Source: Pelecanus crispus (taxonomy: Eukaryota; Chordata; Aves; Pelecaniformes; Pelecanidae). Taken from it: 64,000 nt of DNA. Each line of letters opens with the position of its first letter. Position 1 is the stretch's first letter. The notes beneath the pieces are model-generated. The model worked only from the letters and a program-made list of their open reading frames with translations. It was not told where the DNA came from and did not search any database. Shown piece after piece: positions 22,601 through 34,800 of this stretch. A program made the translations under genes and the position numbers. The stretch lies in the NCBI RefSeq assembly GCF_030463565.1, contig NC_134644.1, positions 154,920,191 through 154,984,190 of the forward strand. Direction: 5' to 3'.

Positions 22601-24594
22601 TGAAGACACAATTTGAAAAGAAGGAGGCTGGGCAGCTCTTTCACAACTGGCATGACCACAGATACACTACCGGACAGTTTAAGTAAGAATCCACTTTACT
22701 GAGGTTGGGGACGTATGCTCATTAAACAGAGCTAGTTTGCATTAAAAAATATCAGTTGAAGTCTAGAAGAGTTAGACAATGGGCTGAAGGCTGGGCTCAC
22801 GTAGGACGCTCTTTCTAGTCATACTTTCCTTATAGTATTTTTCACTCCTGAGAGGAACTGCACTTTATACACTGGCCTGCCTTCCCTCAGGTGTCCTGTA
22901 GGTCACACTGCTCTAATACTTCCTAAAGTTAATGTCCTTTCCTCACTCCTGGACAGAGTTTTCTCAAGAAAGAAATTATGCCAGGTTCGGCGCAGAGCTT
23001 TCGGTAAAGAACTAAACAAAAAGCTGACAGTGGTGTCTGGGTTACACTTTCAGAAGGGTACATGTCATTCTTTTTGGTGTCATTACAAAATAACATCAAT
23101 CTTACTGGAATTTTTGCTGGCTTACCCCATTGGAAGTGAAAGTGAACTAGTGTAAGGAGACAAGTACATTTTGTTGGTGAAGGGAAAGAGAAGTGCAGTT
23201 CGAATTAAAAAATCTCTCCTAACCCCTGGGAAGTGGTAGCATCAGTCTTCAGTAGCGTCACCCATTTAAAAAAGCGTGGCACTTGTGCCAATAGTATCCA
23301 GTTAATTTTAGTCTATATTCTATTTCATCAGCATAGCAAAGCTGAAGCACTAACTCTGAACTTAATCTGTCAGGAAAAGTCTTCTCAAGAATTCAATCAA
23401 GATTTTATCAATATTTTTTATTTTAATTAAAAAAATAAAGTTAACATGGCAGTTAACTTTTGTTTTATTTTTATCTAACTCAAGTGAAAATCTACTTCAT
23501 ATTTTTTTCTGCTTTGCAGTTTTCTGTACTATAAAACTATATATAACCTGATACTGATAAAGGAAGACTCATCATATAAGTTCTACAAGTATTCACTTTT
23601 CTTTCATAGACATCTTTATGTTAAGCATATAGGTGTAAGAGGATAATAATTTTGTAATACTGACATGTAATATGGAAGGTTTGCATTGCCGTGATGTGGA
23701 ACACAACTTCTTTTTTTTTTCCCCAGGGAATAAGAAGAGAGACATGCAACAATAATTTCTCACTAGCAAGAACAGCTGAGATGCATTAAAGACCAGTCAG
23801 CCACAAAATAATTGCTTTAAACTTGCACCTGCTTTTTTTTGGGGGGTTGGATTTTTTTAATTTAAAGAGACAGATGCTAGGAGGTCAGGATAAGGTAAGG
23901 CATACTGAGGATAGAGAGAACCTAAATGCAGAGTGGGGCTGTGCAACTGTGTCTTCTGGTTCACATGAATAAGATATAAAAGAATGTACACTTTCGAAAA
24001 AGAACTTTTTTTCACATCATTGCAATGTAACACTGTTTTTAACTGATAATTACAGTATGGGAAGTTCTTTATCATACTAATTTGAATCTCTTCCAGTTTT
24101 AAAACAAATTTCCAATCACTAATCATTAAACTAGGGGCATAAAAACCTTGTGAACACAGAAGCTCCACTGCTCTGAGTTCTTCCCCTGTTTGAGAGAAAC
24201 AGATTCAAAAAGTAATGACAGCTCTGAAAGGGGGAAAACGTGGCATCTCTACCTGATCAGCTGCTTACCAGAAAAGAAGTAAGACCTTTACAAGCCTGAT
24301 TCTGATCAAATTTAAAGGAAATGAGAGTCAGAGTGGGCACAGGCTATTTTCATGATATCCAGCTTTGAAAACCTATCTACACTTTACCAAGAAACAGTAT
24401 CTGTTTGAAGATCCTGAAGCAGTAGCGTAAACCAACCCTTTCCTAGAGCTGTCCCCAGTTCTCCAAGCATCCCAGAGAAGTATGAAACCCAACGTTCCAA
24501 GGATCTTCTCTGGAATCCTGAAAGGTCATAGTCCAGGAGAGGTCGGACCTCCCCTGCACTCAGGAGGCCACCACTGGGTACTATGCCTGGCTGG
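19610..24594. other. A+T-rich unique sequence with one G-run tract
   Basis: No CR1 or LTR recognised. Contains the G-rich tract at 22325-22349 and a short A run near 21551. Frames of up to 136 codons (for example 20588-20998) show no recognisable domain. Confidence 0.5.
22325..22349 (+). repeat. G-run tract with quadruplex-forming pattern
   Basis: Four G runs of 4, 9, 3 and 6 bases are separated by single A residues. This fits the standard G-quadruplex pattern with one-base loops, so it may fold in DNA or RNA. Confidence 0.75.
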
Positions 24595-25250
24595 GGTACT
24601 CAGTATGACAGAGGAATGGAGTAAGTCCACTGGAGGGTCACTAAAATAGTTAGGGGACCAGAGCACAAAACACCTGAAGAGAGACCAAAAACTCTGTGGA
24701 TATTTCACCTGGAGAAAAGGAGGCTAAAGGGAACTCTAGCAGCAGTCTTCAGCTACCTGATCAGGGCTTATAGAGAAGACTGAGCTCAACACTTCTCAGA
24801 AGTGCACAGCAAAAGGACAAGGGGCAATGTACACAAATCACAACAACATAGAAAATCTCTGTGAATGTGGTCAAACATGGCAACACAGACTAGAGAGGCT
24901 GTGAAATCCTCCACCTCAGGCAGATTTTATATAACTTCGAGGTTAGCCGTGTTTCAAGCAGAGATTGGGACTAGGTGATCTCTCAAGGTCATAGAATCAT
25001 AGTATATCTCAAGTTGGAAGGGATCCATAAGGATCATCAAGTCCAACTCCCTGCTCCTCACAGGACTACCTAAAACTAAACCATATGACTAACAGCACTG
25101 TCCAGATGCTCCTGGAACTCTGACAGGCTTGGTGCCATGACTGTTTCCCTGGGGAGCCTGTTCCAGTGACCGACAACCCCCTCAGTGAAGAACCTTTTCC
25201 TAATGTCCAAGGAATGGTTCTTTCTAACCTCAGGAGAATTATGATCCTAC
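24595..25250 (+). mobile_element. Old CR1 fragment split by a nested CR1
   Basis: The left part (24595-24988) is a degraded plus-strand CR1 C-terminal region: CACCTGGAGAAAAGGAGGCT, GCAAAAGGACAAGGGGCAAT and TTGGGACTAGGTGATCTCTCAAGG are recognisable. The expected 3' tail is missing at 24989 but seems to resume at 25213-25250 (TGGTTCTTTCTAACCTCAGG, then a decayed ATTATGATCC tail) after the minus-strand CR1. That makes it the host of the insertion. The left edge is approximate. Confidence 0.7.
24989..25207 (-). mobile_element. CR1 3' fragment inserted into an older CR1
   Basis: Read on the minus strand, it ends in the CR1 tail: the plus strand starts TCATAGAATCATAG followed by AAGTTGGAAGGGATCC. 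It continues through GGGGAGCCTGTTCCAGTG to CCTTTTCCTAATGTC. CAAGG flanks it at 24984-24988 and 25208-25212, a possible 5-bp target duplication. Strongly 5'-truncated, with no coding capacity. Confidence 0.82.
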
Positions 25251-28200
25251 AAAAACCCCAGTGCTATGAATACATTTATAGGATCCACCATGCAAAGGCA
25301 GGATAAAAACAGACGTCTAGGACAAAGAAGAAACTACACACAAGGCCACTTGCTACTCAGGGATGAGTTTCTTGTATCTACACTCTCAACGAAACTCTGA
25401 ATATGAAGGTGACTGGGAAAAGAGAAATCAATGTATATGTCATGTACAGTGCCTTTTCAAACATGTTGTAAGTGTCAACAAAATAGCTGTTTGGAAAACC
25501 CTCAAATTTTCCACTCCAGTGGGATAAAATCTGCATCCACACACCTTCTCCGATTCTTCTATGTGTATGCTATTCTGAAGGAATACACTCTTTGAATTAA
25601 AAAGGACAAAAAATATTTTACTCAGAAGCTTGTGACATCATTTTATTGTATTTTGTAGTATTCTTTTCATGACATGCCTAATACAATATTTGTAACCACT
25701 ACTAAAAGGATTGTATGAGGGCATTCACTGCACTTACAGCCAAATTTGACAACCAGTAAGCAAACAGGCAGCTACAGTTCTTTTTTTTTTTTTTTTGAAG
25801 TGAGCATTTAATGTCCAAAATAGCAGCCCAGGATGAGAACAATCTTACGTCCTTAACATTATTTCGTTCTAGGTAAATATGAACATATTCTAAATGAACA
25901 ATGGTGAAAACCCCATGGTTCAGTGGAAGTCCACAAAGCGGTTTATGGAACATTCATATGTGCCTAACTACTACACATTTTTGTAGCAACACTTGTCCTA
26001 GCTAAATATGGATATATTTGTGCTTATAGATGCTTTATTTCCCTAGTTCATTTATAAAGCATATAGCCCATAAAACTAAAACTGAGATTTGTGGGATTTT
26101 TCTAAAGTATATGTCAAAGAGTTTTGTAGGGGTCTGGGGTCTCTTTTACCTTTTCCTTGCTTTCTGTAGGTCATATGCAAGTTCTAGTCCTAGAACTGGA
26201 ATAACTTCTCTAAGTGACAGCACAAACGTCAGCCATTTTAGTGTGGGCTTTTCCCAGCAGATATTAAAAAATCTCCTTGAACGCAAGCCCAGTAATGCTA
26301 GGTCACCAAATTACACATCCTGAGCCATTTTGACTTCCTACACAGAAAGTTATCTCCACCTCTCCCAAAAAAACCCTCAAAACAATCACCGGAAGCAGAT
26401 TAAATCTGCTAAACTTCTACAAATAACTGGCAATACTGGGACATTTACTGTGTTTTGCTATACTTTTGAATGACTGAACTTACATAGCTTTTTCTTTTCT
26501 TTCTCCCCTATTCAGGTATTTGTTTGCTGTATCTGACTGGATCAGGACTAACAGAAATAAAACATTGTGCATTACATCTGAAAAAAACTACACATACAAT
26601 CTTAGATACCAAGAAATTTTCATATAATTTCTCTCCTGACACTCAAAACATCTATCATCATTGTGCCTCATCTTAAAAAAAGTTACACTTCTTTTTCTGA
26701 GACAAAATACACTGGGGCTGAGATAGGAGTACAGAATAGCAGAAAAGAGTCGCGGTTTACTAGTCCAGCAAGTGTACTTCAGAGCTGACACTCCATTGCG
26801 AGGGTCAGTACAAGGTAGTTTAGCCATCTGAATGTGCTTTACAAGTGAGAAAAAAAATCCAGTTTGTAACTATTGAGAAATATGAGAAGATACTTAAAAC
26901 ATAGTAAAAAGTAAACATTTACTGGATTATTTTAACGTATATTAGTAGAACCAACAGGACATAAGTTTAAACATGTATAAAGTATTATACATAAAAATGC
27001 ATAGATGTACAGTAAATATGTTCATTTATATGTAGACAGAGTAATATGTACACATAGGGTCTGTTGTGCTTCTGTACGTCTAAGCAGTAACTCCTGGGGT
27101 GTATTGTCTTAAACCAGTTTTATTATACAACTGTTTCAATGTAGCAGGTGCTGAGAACAACATACATTAAAGCTAAGTAGGTAAGTCATATCCATTTACT
27201 CTTGAAATGTACAAATATAGGAAAAAAAGGCCATAAATGTAATAGTACCTACACCTCCAAGACTTCCTTTTTTTTTTATTTAAATATGCACAAGTCCGCC
27301 TAATGGTGATACATAGGTTTCTTTCCTGCTTCCCTTCCGTGTCAACACATTGACGAGGCACTCAGGACAAAATCTTTGACACACTTCAGCACCACTTCCA
27401 CTGATTCAACTCAGTGTGCTCCTGACCTTGAAGTCTTCAGGTCAACAATGAGAGGAAAAAATAAAATAAAAAAATATAAATAAAACAAACAAGCTTGTGG
27501 GCTTTTTTCACAAGTTATTTGCCACCAATACTGTCAAAGCAGCTGAATCATAGTGCATCCATAGGCAGGAGCATATAGCAGCTTTTGTGCACTTTGCAAA
27601 AAAATATATTAAAGAAAATCAAGTCTTTACTGGATTGTTTTATCCGTTGCTAAAAAGATGCTGTGCTGCTTCTGAGCCCTTTCCATCAAATTCTTTTTCT
27701 TCTTTTTCTTGTCCTTTGTTTTTGTTGGTCTTCTTCCTAAAAATAGGAAAACCAATAGCAATGAGTCAATAAGTAAAGAAGTTATATTAGACTGTAGTTG
27801 AAAAGCTCAGTGGCACAGAAATTATCAAAGGGGACTGCAAAGGTAATGCTGGCTAATGAGCTTCGATCATCAGTGGAAACAGAAGATTTCAATGTGGTAC
27901 AAGAGGAAGCAGGATCCTCGACTGTCATCACTTGTCCACAGGCACAACTTTGCTGGTATGAGTAACCATGTCGATGTAGGTCTCACTTTTGGTAGGATAA
28001 CTCACGCAACATTATGCAAGTGCCTGGGGCCCAGAGCCAAACAAGTACGTAGACTCCTAACTCACTGAAAGCTGGATACGTGCCTTAGACCCTTGCGTAA
28101 ATTTGCTTCAGTGAGTAATCCTATTTAAGTCAAGTCCAATATATCCATGATTTCAATGAGAAATTAGGCATTACAGCCCAAGTATTTGGTTGGATGGCGT

Positions 28201-29864
28201 CCTACGTCCTTTGGCAGAAACAGTGCCGCCTCTGTAAAGAACTGCTATTATTGCTTATTAGTACACTGTTCCTAATTCTCACAGCATATTACTGTGCAGA
28301 AACAAAAATTTCAGTACACACTTCTTACTATTGGAAGTTCACTGAAAGATAACCACGATCGAGAAATCAGGATCAATGCAGGAAAAAAATTCTCAGACTC
28401 CTGGGATGGGAAAGTTTTCTCCTGTTCAGGTCTAATAATAAATCAGTGTCCTTTGATTATCTCAGCAAAGATACCATGGACTGAAAAAATACCAGATACA
28501 AAGACCCTTATTCAGCAATGCATTACCTTTTAAGTATGTGCTTAAATCCTATCACATCTAGTAGGCTTTAAGGAGACGACCGAATGTTGTCTGGAGTGAG
28601 AACGGTCTGGGTTTTCTTGGCAGTATCATAGAGTGAAATATGTGATCAATGGCAAAAAAATCTCTAATCTCTAGAGGTGGCAACTTTGTAAACTTTCAGG
28701 AGAACTAAATGAACTTAAGCAGACAGTAAAAGGAAATTCAAGTAGCAGATGACATAAAAATGTGAAAATGCATTTTTCATCTACAATGTCACTACATTAT
28801 TAATGGGGAGAAATGTTTGCCAGCCTGGCTTTGCCTTACTTCCATAGTGTTTCTTAATTAAAAAGGCCCAAACCAGTACGAAGCAATTTTCTCTTATTTG
28901 GTAATAACACTGAATAAATCTGACTCTAAAATTATCAAAATTTATGATTCATTAAAAATACAGGGTTATATACTTCAGATTACATATTTTTAATATGCTG
29001 TCTAGGCTACTATTCTCTAGGAGTTATTGGAATACTTGTATATAAAATAGGACAGAACATTAAGGTAATAAGCACCTGAGTTCAGTCCATACTAAAATCA
29101 TAAGGGTCCTTGCAGTTTACTTCTGCTTCTCATTAAAGTCTGGTATTAACGCTACTATGGCATTTTGCCATTTTTAAATCTAGTTAATCCTACGCAGTAA
29201 AACCTCAGTCCAACCAATCATTAATCAAAACAGCTTTTAAGTTAAAACTCTTTAGTAACACTGTATCTAATGACTAGGCACACCTAGTGAGGTCAGAGGG
29301 AAGAAATACTTGACACAAAGTGGCATTACAAGAAGATGGTTTGAATTATAGAAATCTCCAGATCAAAATTTTATTACGTGATTCTACTAATTGTTGTATT
29401 GTAAGGCACCAGAACTGGGAAGAATGTATAGTACAACATTGTATGCTAACTTGCACTTTAAATGTTCTATTTTTTTTTTAACCCAAATCTTCAAAATGCA
29501 TATTAAGGAAGGAGTAGATGAGGGGAAACAATTTGAAACGAGTGACCAACGCTGCTGGTCAGCTGATTCTCAGAAGACCAGCAGAATCAAATAGAGCTTT
29601 ATTAGAGTTTTGCTACCCTGTTTGCTCAGTGATCTTAAGTTCTGAGGTTTTTCACTGTACAGACCAATTAGTAAAAGAAATGTAAACTCCAGTCAGGGCC
29701 TCATCTAGTTTTTTCTATGACCTCCTCCAGAGAACTAGAGTAAATGCTTACTGTAAGTTTAAGGCAGTGAAAGATCCTATTATTTTTCCTCTGAAAACTT
29801 TGAGATGCACAGGTAAAAAGACACACAACCCACTTGCTATCTTTGTCTAAGCCTTACAAAGTAG
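25251..29864. other. A+T-rich unique sequence
   Basis: Holds a T16 run (25781-25796) and A-rich tracts (about 27455-27490). No repeat family recognised. A weak minus-strand terminal-exon candidate at 27640-27736 is discussed under findings. Confidence 0.45.
25781..25796 (+). repeat. Poly(T) run, 16 bp
   Basis: Homopolymer of 16 T. Confidence 0.85.
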
Positions 29865-29869
29865 CTCCT
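29865..29869 (+). repeat. 5-bp target site duplication of solo LTR B, left copy
   Basis: CTCCT precedes the LTR. The identical CTCCT follows at 30440-30444. Confidence 0.88.
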
Positions 29870-30439
29870 TGTCCTGGTTTCGGCTGGGATAGAGTTAATT
29901 TTCTTCCTAGCAGCAGGCATAGTGCTGTGTTTTGGATTTAGTAGGAGAAGAATGTTGATAACACGCTGATGTTTTTAGTTGTTGCTGAGTACTGCTTATG
30001 CTAGTCAAGGACTTTTTCAGCTTCCCATGCTCTGCCAGGCGCACAAGAAACTGGGAGGGGGCACAGCCAGAAGAGTTGATCCAAACTGACCAAAGGGCTA
30101 TTCCATACCATATGATGTCATGCTCAGTATATAAACTGGGGGGGTTGGCCGGGGAGCAGCGATCGCTGCTCGGGAACTGTCTGGGTATCGGTCGTCAGGT
30201 GGTGAGCAATTGCATTGTGCATCACTTGCTTCGTGTATCATTATTATTATTATCATTATTATACTGTTACTATTAGCATTACTATTTTACTTTATTTCAA
30301 TTATTAAACTGTTCTTATCTCAACCCAGGAGTGTTTCTCACTCTTACTCCTCCGATTCTCTCGCCCATCCCATCGGGGCAGGGGGAGTGAGTGAGCGGCT
30401 GCGTGGTGCTTAGTTGCTGGCTGGGGCTAAACCACGACA
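29870..30439 (+). mobile_element. Solo LTR of an avian endogenous retrovirus (ERVL-like), copy B
   Basis: It has the same TGTCCTGGTTT...CCACGACA ends and nearly the same sequence as the LTR at 0.8 kb. The 5-bp target duplication CTCCT is perfect (29865-29869 and 30440-30444). TATATAAA is at 30128-30135. The CRE has lost its CpG (TGATGTCA, 30113-30120). The 18-bp palindrome is intact at 30154-30171, and an ATTATTATTATTATC stretch in the U5 part matches copy A. No internal region remains. The modest divergence from copy A suggests fairly recent activity of this family relative to the eroded CR1 copies around it. Confidence 0.92.
30113..30135 (+). promoter_or_regulatory. TATA box with decayed CRE in solo LTR B
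   Basis: TGATGTCA (30113-30120) is the CRE with C changed to T at its CpG. TATATAAA follows at 30128-30135. Confidence 0.55.
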
Positions 30440-30444
30440 CTCCT

Positions 30445-31556
30445 GTAACACAAGCATCAAATCAAATCAAATTGCCAGCATGCTCCCCATACAATATCCT
30501 TAAAATAGAAATTAACGGGGCTAGATTTCAGTGATTTGACATGTCATTGTACAACAAACACATTACAGTGCTTCTCCGGCTGTGCAGCAATCCTGTCCGT
30601 ACCTGCTTTTGCCCCAAGGCACACCAAAGGCAAATTACCTTCTTTTACATGTGCCATGGAGTAACAACCCGTGTGGACGCAGTATCACTGAGCCATTGAT
30701 ACCTGATAACTTGTTCTCTTGTTACTGAGCTCTTTGGCTGCTCACTATATTTCCAAGCGCCCTGTTGTACAAAATAAGGTTTGTTATTTTCAGGACAATA
30801 TTAAACCACACAGAGAAAATCCAGACGGCTGGCGATGCTATAAGTCCCAAATTCCAACTGTCATTTTGACCAGAAAACTCAATATAAAAGGTATTTCTTG
30901 GCTAATCATTGGTTCTTATATTGTTACTAGAATGCAACACAGATTAGAGATTAGCAAGAAAAAAGTGGCTATAAAGAGAGTTCAAACAAAGTATACTGCT
31001 GAAGTCCCCACGCATGAGAACTTTTATTAAAATCACATTCCAATTACAGTGCTTATTTTATCAGCAGAAGCACGGTGAACAGAAGTAACTTCTGAATATC
31101 TTGCCACAGATGTCTTTTGAAGAACATGATGTTTATGATGCAGAAAGTAGATCCTCAAAGAGGATCTGGGAGCCAAACACTCCCAGTTCCCCAACCGGAG
31201 GCCAGTGGGGTGAGGATGGCTGATGGAGGAGGCGCTCCGCTGGGGCCGGGACGGCAGCGGCTCCCTCTGCTCTGTGCCATGGGTCAGGTGTGGAGAACCT
31301 CGTCTGCAGGGACCCTTGCACGGTGTCCCTGCACCTTGCCGTGCTCACTGCTCCTGAGAGCAAGAGCCCTGACCTCAAGCCCCTTCCCTCTATAGGAAGC
31401 AGCAGGGCTCTGCTGCGCTTCCTTTGCTGGGGCAGTTGGAAAGGAGTGGATTTTAGCAGCGGTGTATTATAGTCCAGAACTTGCTGTTGCACACAGAAGG
31501 CAATTCCTGGCTGAAGCAAATGAGGAGGGAGAGCAAAAGGACTCTGTCTCCATAGA
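30445..31556. other. Unique sequence ending in a GC-rich block
   Basis: 30445-31140 is ordinary A+T-rich sequence. About 31160-31440 is GC-rich and includes CGGAGGCCAGTGGGG and GGGGCCGGGACGGCAGCGG. I could not assign it to a repeat or gene. AGATCCTC (31149-31156) and GAGGATCT (31160-31167) form an 8-bp hairpin with a 3-nt loop at its left edge. A 198-codon minus-strand frame (31133-31729) runs across this block and the CR1 next to it, which argues against it being a gene. Confidence 0.45.
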
Positions 31557-31852
31557 GGGACGAGAGGAAATGGGCTTAAGCTGCGCCAGGGGAGGTTTAG
31601 GTTGGAAACCAGGAAAAATTTCTTTACGGAAAGGGCGGTCAAGATTTGGAACAGGCTGCCCAGAGAGGTGGTGGAGTCCCCATCCTTGGAAGTGTTTAAA
31701 AAACGGGTAGATGTGGCACTTTGGGACATGGTTTAGTCTAGTCTACCCTTGATTGGCTTAGAGTAGACTTGGTAGTGTAGGTTAATGGTTGGACTGGATG
31801 ATCTTAAAGGTCTTTTCCAACCTAAACGATTCTATGATTCTATGATTCTATG
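31557..31852 (+). mobile_element. CR1 3' end, 5'-truncated
   Basis: It starts within the ORF2 C-terminal coding region (GACGAGAGGAAATGGGCTTA) and carries the TTTGGAACAGGCTGCCCAGA segment, the 3' UTR and a clean tail of three ATTCTATG units. Its 3' UTR has a 33-bp segment around TCTACCCTTGATTGGCTTAG that the 9.4-kb copy lacks and the 38.9-kb copy shares. The good tail and few changes mark it as one of the younger CR1 copies here. Confidence 0.92.
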
Positions 31853-34800
31853 AGGGATTTTACGGCTATCAATAACAGGTTATAGTATCACTGCACAGGG
31901 CAGAAAGTGACAATACCTGAGATATTACGTCTGATCCACCTAGCCTATAAACCCCTCCTGATCAGAAACAGCACCCAAGCAAGCACCTCGTCCAGTGCAG
32001 CTGCCTGGGACCCACAGCCAGCACCGCTCTTTAAGCGGCATTACACCCTTCCGAGGGATAACTCGCCTGCCTGCCATCTGGCAGACAGCCACGCGCCTTG
32101 CTCCTCCTTTCCAAGTTACAGGCCTCCACATCAGGTCTGATCTTCAAGCTTTATTTTGTGACTGCAGACAATCTATTTTGGAAAGCCTTTGGTGTTAACA
32201 GCAAGGGGAGCAAATACAAGCAATTCATGCAAAGAGCAGGATATCTGAGCACTGTTCAGGTTACTGTATTCCTATTTTTATTTTGATTGCCTTTTCCCTT
32301 GCATACTAACTAGCTAACTAGCTTTTATTTGAAAAGCATTTTTTATCTCTGACTGTCTAAAAAAGGGCTCCTCAATTTTATTATCAGAATGAGCTCTGAA
32401 CATAATTTACAGAATTCGTTTAATACTCTGTAAAATCATGTGTATACACTGAAATGTATAGGACCTAAGAAAGATTTAAAACTTAGCTGGATTCAATGTT
32501 CAATTATGTAGCAAATAAAAGCCTTACCAGCTTATCTATCATTTTGTATCTCATATTTCTGCACAAGTTATTTTACAGAAGTAAGACTGTCAAAGCCATT
32601 CATTCAAACCTTTTATTGCCATGTTATAAAATTCAGTTTTGCTATTTGCTTTATAAATTACCAATGAGTAAGTCCTCATTTTCTACTAAGTAACTTATCC
32701 AATGGTTGGTATCTTTACAGTGTTATTCATTAAACTTTTGTTTGGACTACTTGCTTATGGTAGGTAGATGGGCAACTAATATGCTATGCAATGAAACATT
32801 ATTGTTAGCTAACAACGTACCACAGCTGCTAACAGTATGATAACATACAGGTAATGGTACGATAATATATAGGTAATAATGCAATTCCAACATGAATTCC
32901 TGAAAAAACATTATTTATGCTAATATACAGAGCAACTGTCCATACACCAGATAGTAACATCTACAAAAATAATTAACTTGGCTCTTGCTGAATTTTTTCT
33001 TCCTTTTTTGTTTTTGTAGCATTTGTCAGTGTTGCTCCTACAGCTGCTGCATGCTGGTATATTAGAGATTTGTGCTCAGTACTCTGGTTTGTCTCATACC
33101 CTGAGCTGAAAGGTATTTGGAAATACTGCATGTTCCTTCTGGATGAACCCACCTGGTCAATTTGGGATACATGTTACTTGGTTCAGAAGGACCCTTCATC
33201 ACCTTCTGTCAGCTGCAAAGGCAGCTTTCTCCAGACAGAGTTTGGGCAGCAGATTGCTAACACTCAGGGCACTCCTGATCCTCCAGAATTCAAACGCAGC
33301 AGATGTATTCACAGGGACTCCCAGCCATGTTGCTTGAGATCCTTGGCTCAGACAGTCAGCATCAGTTTAGTATCCAAACTGTCCTTCATCTGCTGTATAA
33401 ATACTGTTGTAAATGCTGCTCTTCTAACAGAACCTGTCCATTGCTAGTGTCAGCAGACGGAGAAAACACAGTATACATCCACATGAGGGCAGCAAGGATT
33501 TAAATTTAAAACATTTAAGAAAAAAAAAAAGCAACAACTATCTGCAGCTTTATTTCATAGTGTAATTCCCTCACAAATTTTCAGTGTTCTCACATACATA
33601 TTATTGCTTTAAAGATATCAGAATGTTTAATACTCCCATCTTTATTTAAAATGTTTTTCTGTTGATGACTACTGAATAATGGCACTTACAGGTGTATGCC
33701 TGCTTACCTTCCCTGTATTTTCATATGCAGAACTTTCACTGCTAGCAGCAAAGGCACAATGGCATCCTGGGATAACAGCAGACTTTGCTAAATACACCTT
33801 TTAATCTTTCCTTCCATTGTCCTTTTCGGGGCTAAATGATGCACACTTGTACATCATTCTCCTGTGGCTGCAGTTCTATCATAGACCCCCCATGTGGCAG
33901 CATCTCCTCCCCATAGCAAGCTAGAAAAGTTATTACACTCAAGTCGTATCACTGAAGGATGGCAGACACCAGGGAACTAATAACAGCAGTGGAAAGACAA
34001 CAGAGATACTCCATGATTAACCAGTCAGATCAACTCAAGAGAAAGATGGAAGATGTAAGCTTCTGGAGGACCCCTCTCTGGCAGGACAACCTCTGTCCTG
34101 CACAGACCAGCAGATGCCTCATCATTTACTCTCCATTTGCAGCACACATTAAACTACACGACTGCAAAACAGTGACTGCAAAAATCCAACAACCAAGCAA
34201 ACAAAGGATTCAGTCCAGAAATTATTCCCCAGAGGTAATTTATTTCCTGGGGCTTTCAGTCGGGTTAAAAATTTTGGATGCTGGAACTGCCAGAGAAATG
34301 CACAAATTGTTATGAAGTCTTATAAACAACACACTCCGTGAAAGAAAAAATTCCCCCACTGCTACAAAGTCAACCTCTTCCTATAGCATGATTTACAAAC
34401 CAACGCTGGCAAGTGGCCCACAGGAAGAGGACACAAAGGGCTTTAATAACTTAGCAAACCACACACCACAGGCATCTCTACCAATGACACCTGCTACCAA
34501 ATTCATGACAGCTTTCCTAAGCTAGTTTGCAGTTGTTTTTTTTTAACACCATCAAATTTAGGCTGAAATTGGCTATGCTCAATGCATGCTACAGAAGGAA
34601 TATGACTTGAGGGAAATCAGCCAAAGTAAAACAGCCTTTTCGGACTGGGAGTGAAAGACATTGGGACTTGGATGGTGACACTGGAAAGGAACTAAGAAGG
34701 TTGAGATGGGACAGAAGGGGTCAAGTGTCAGAAAGCAGTTCCTTGTTCTCCTGGGTGAATTTCTGATGTCATTTGAAGAAGTCCTGTAAACACATATTTG

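Noticed and set aside
31133..31729. 198-codon minus-strand frame
   Set aside because: It runs antisense through the CR1 3' end and the GC-rich block, so it is a shadow of the repeat.
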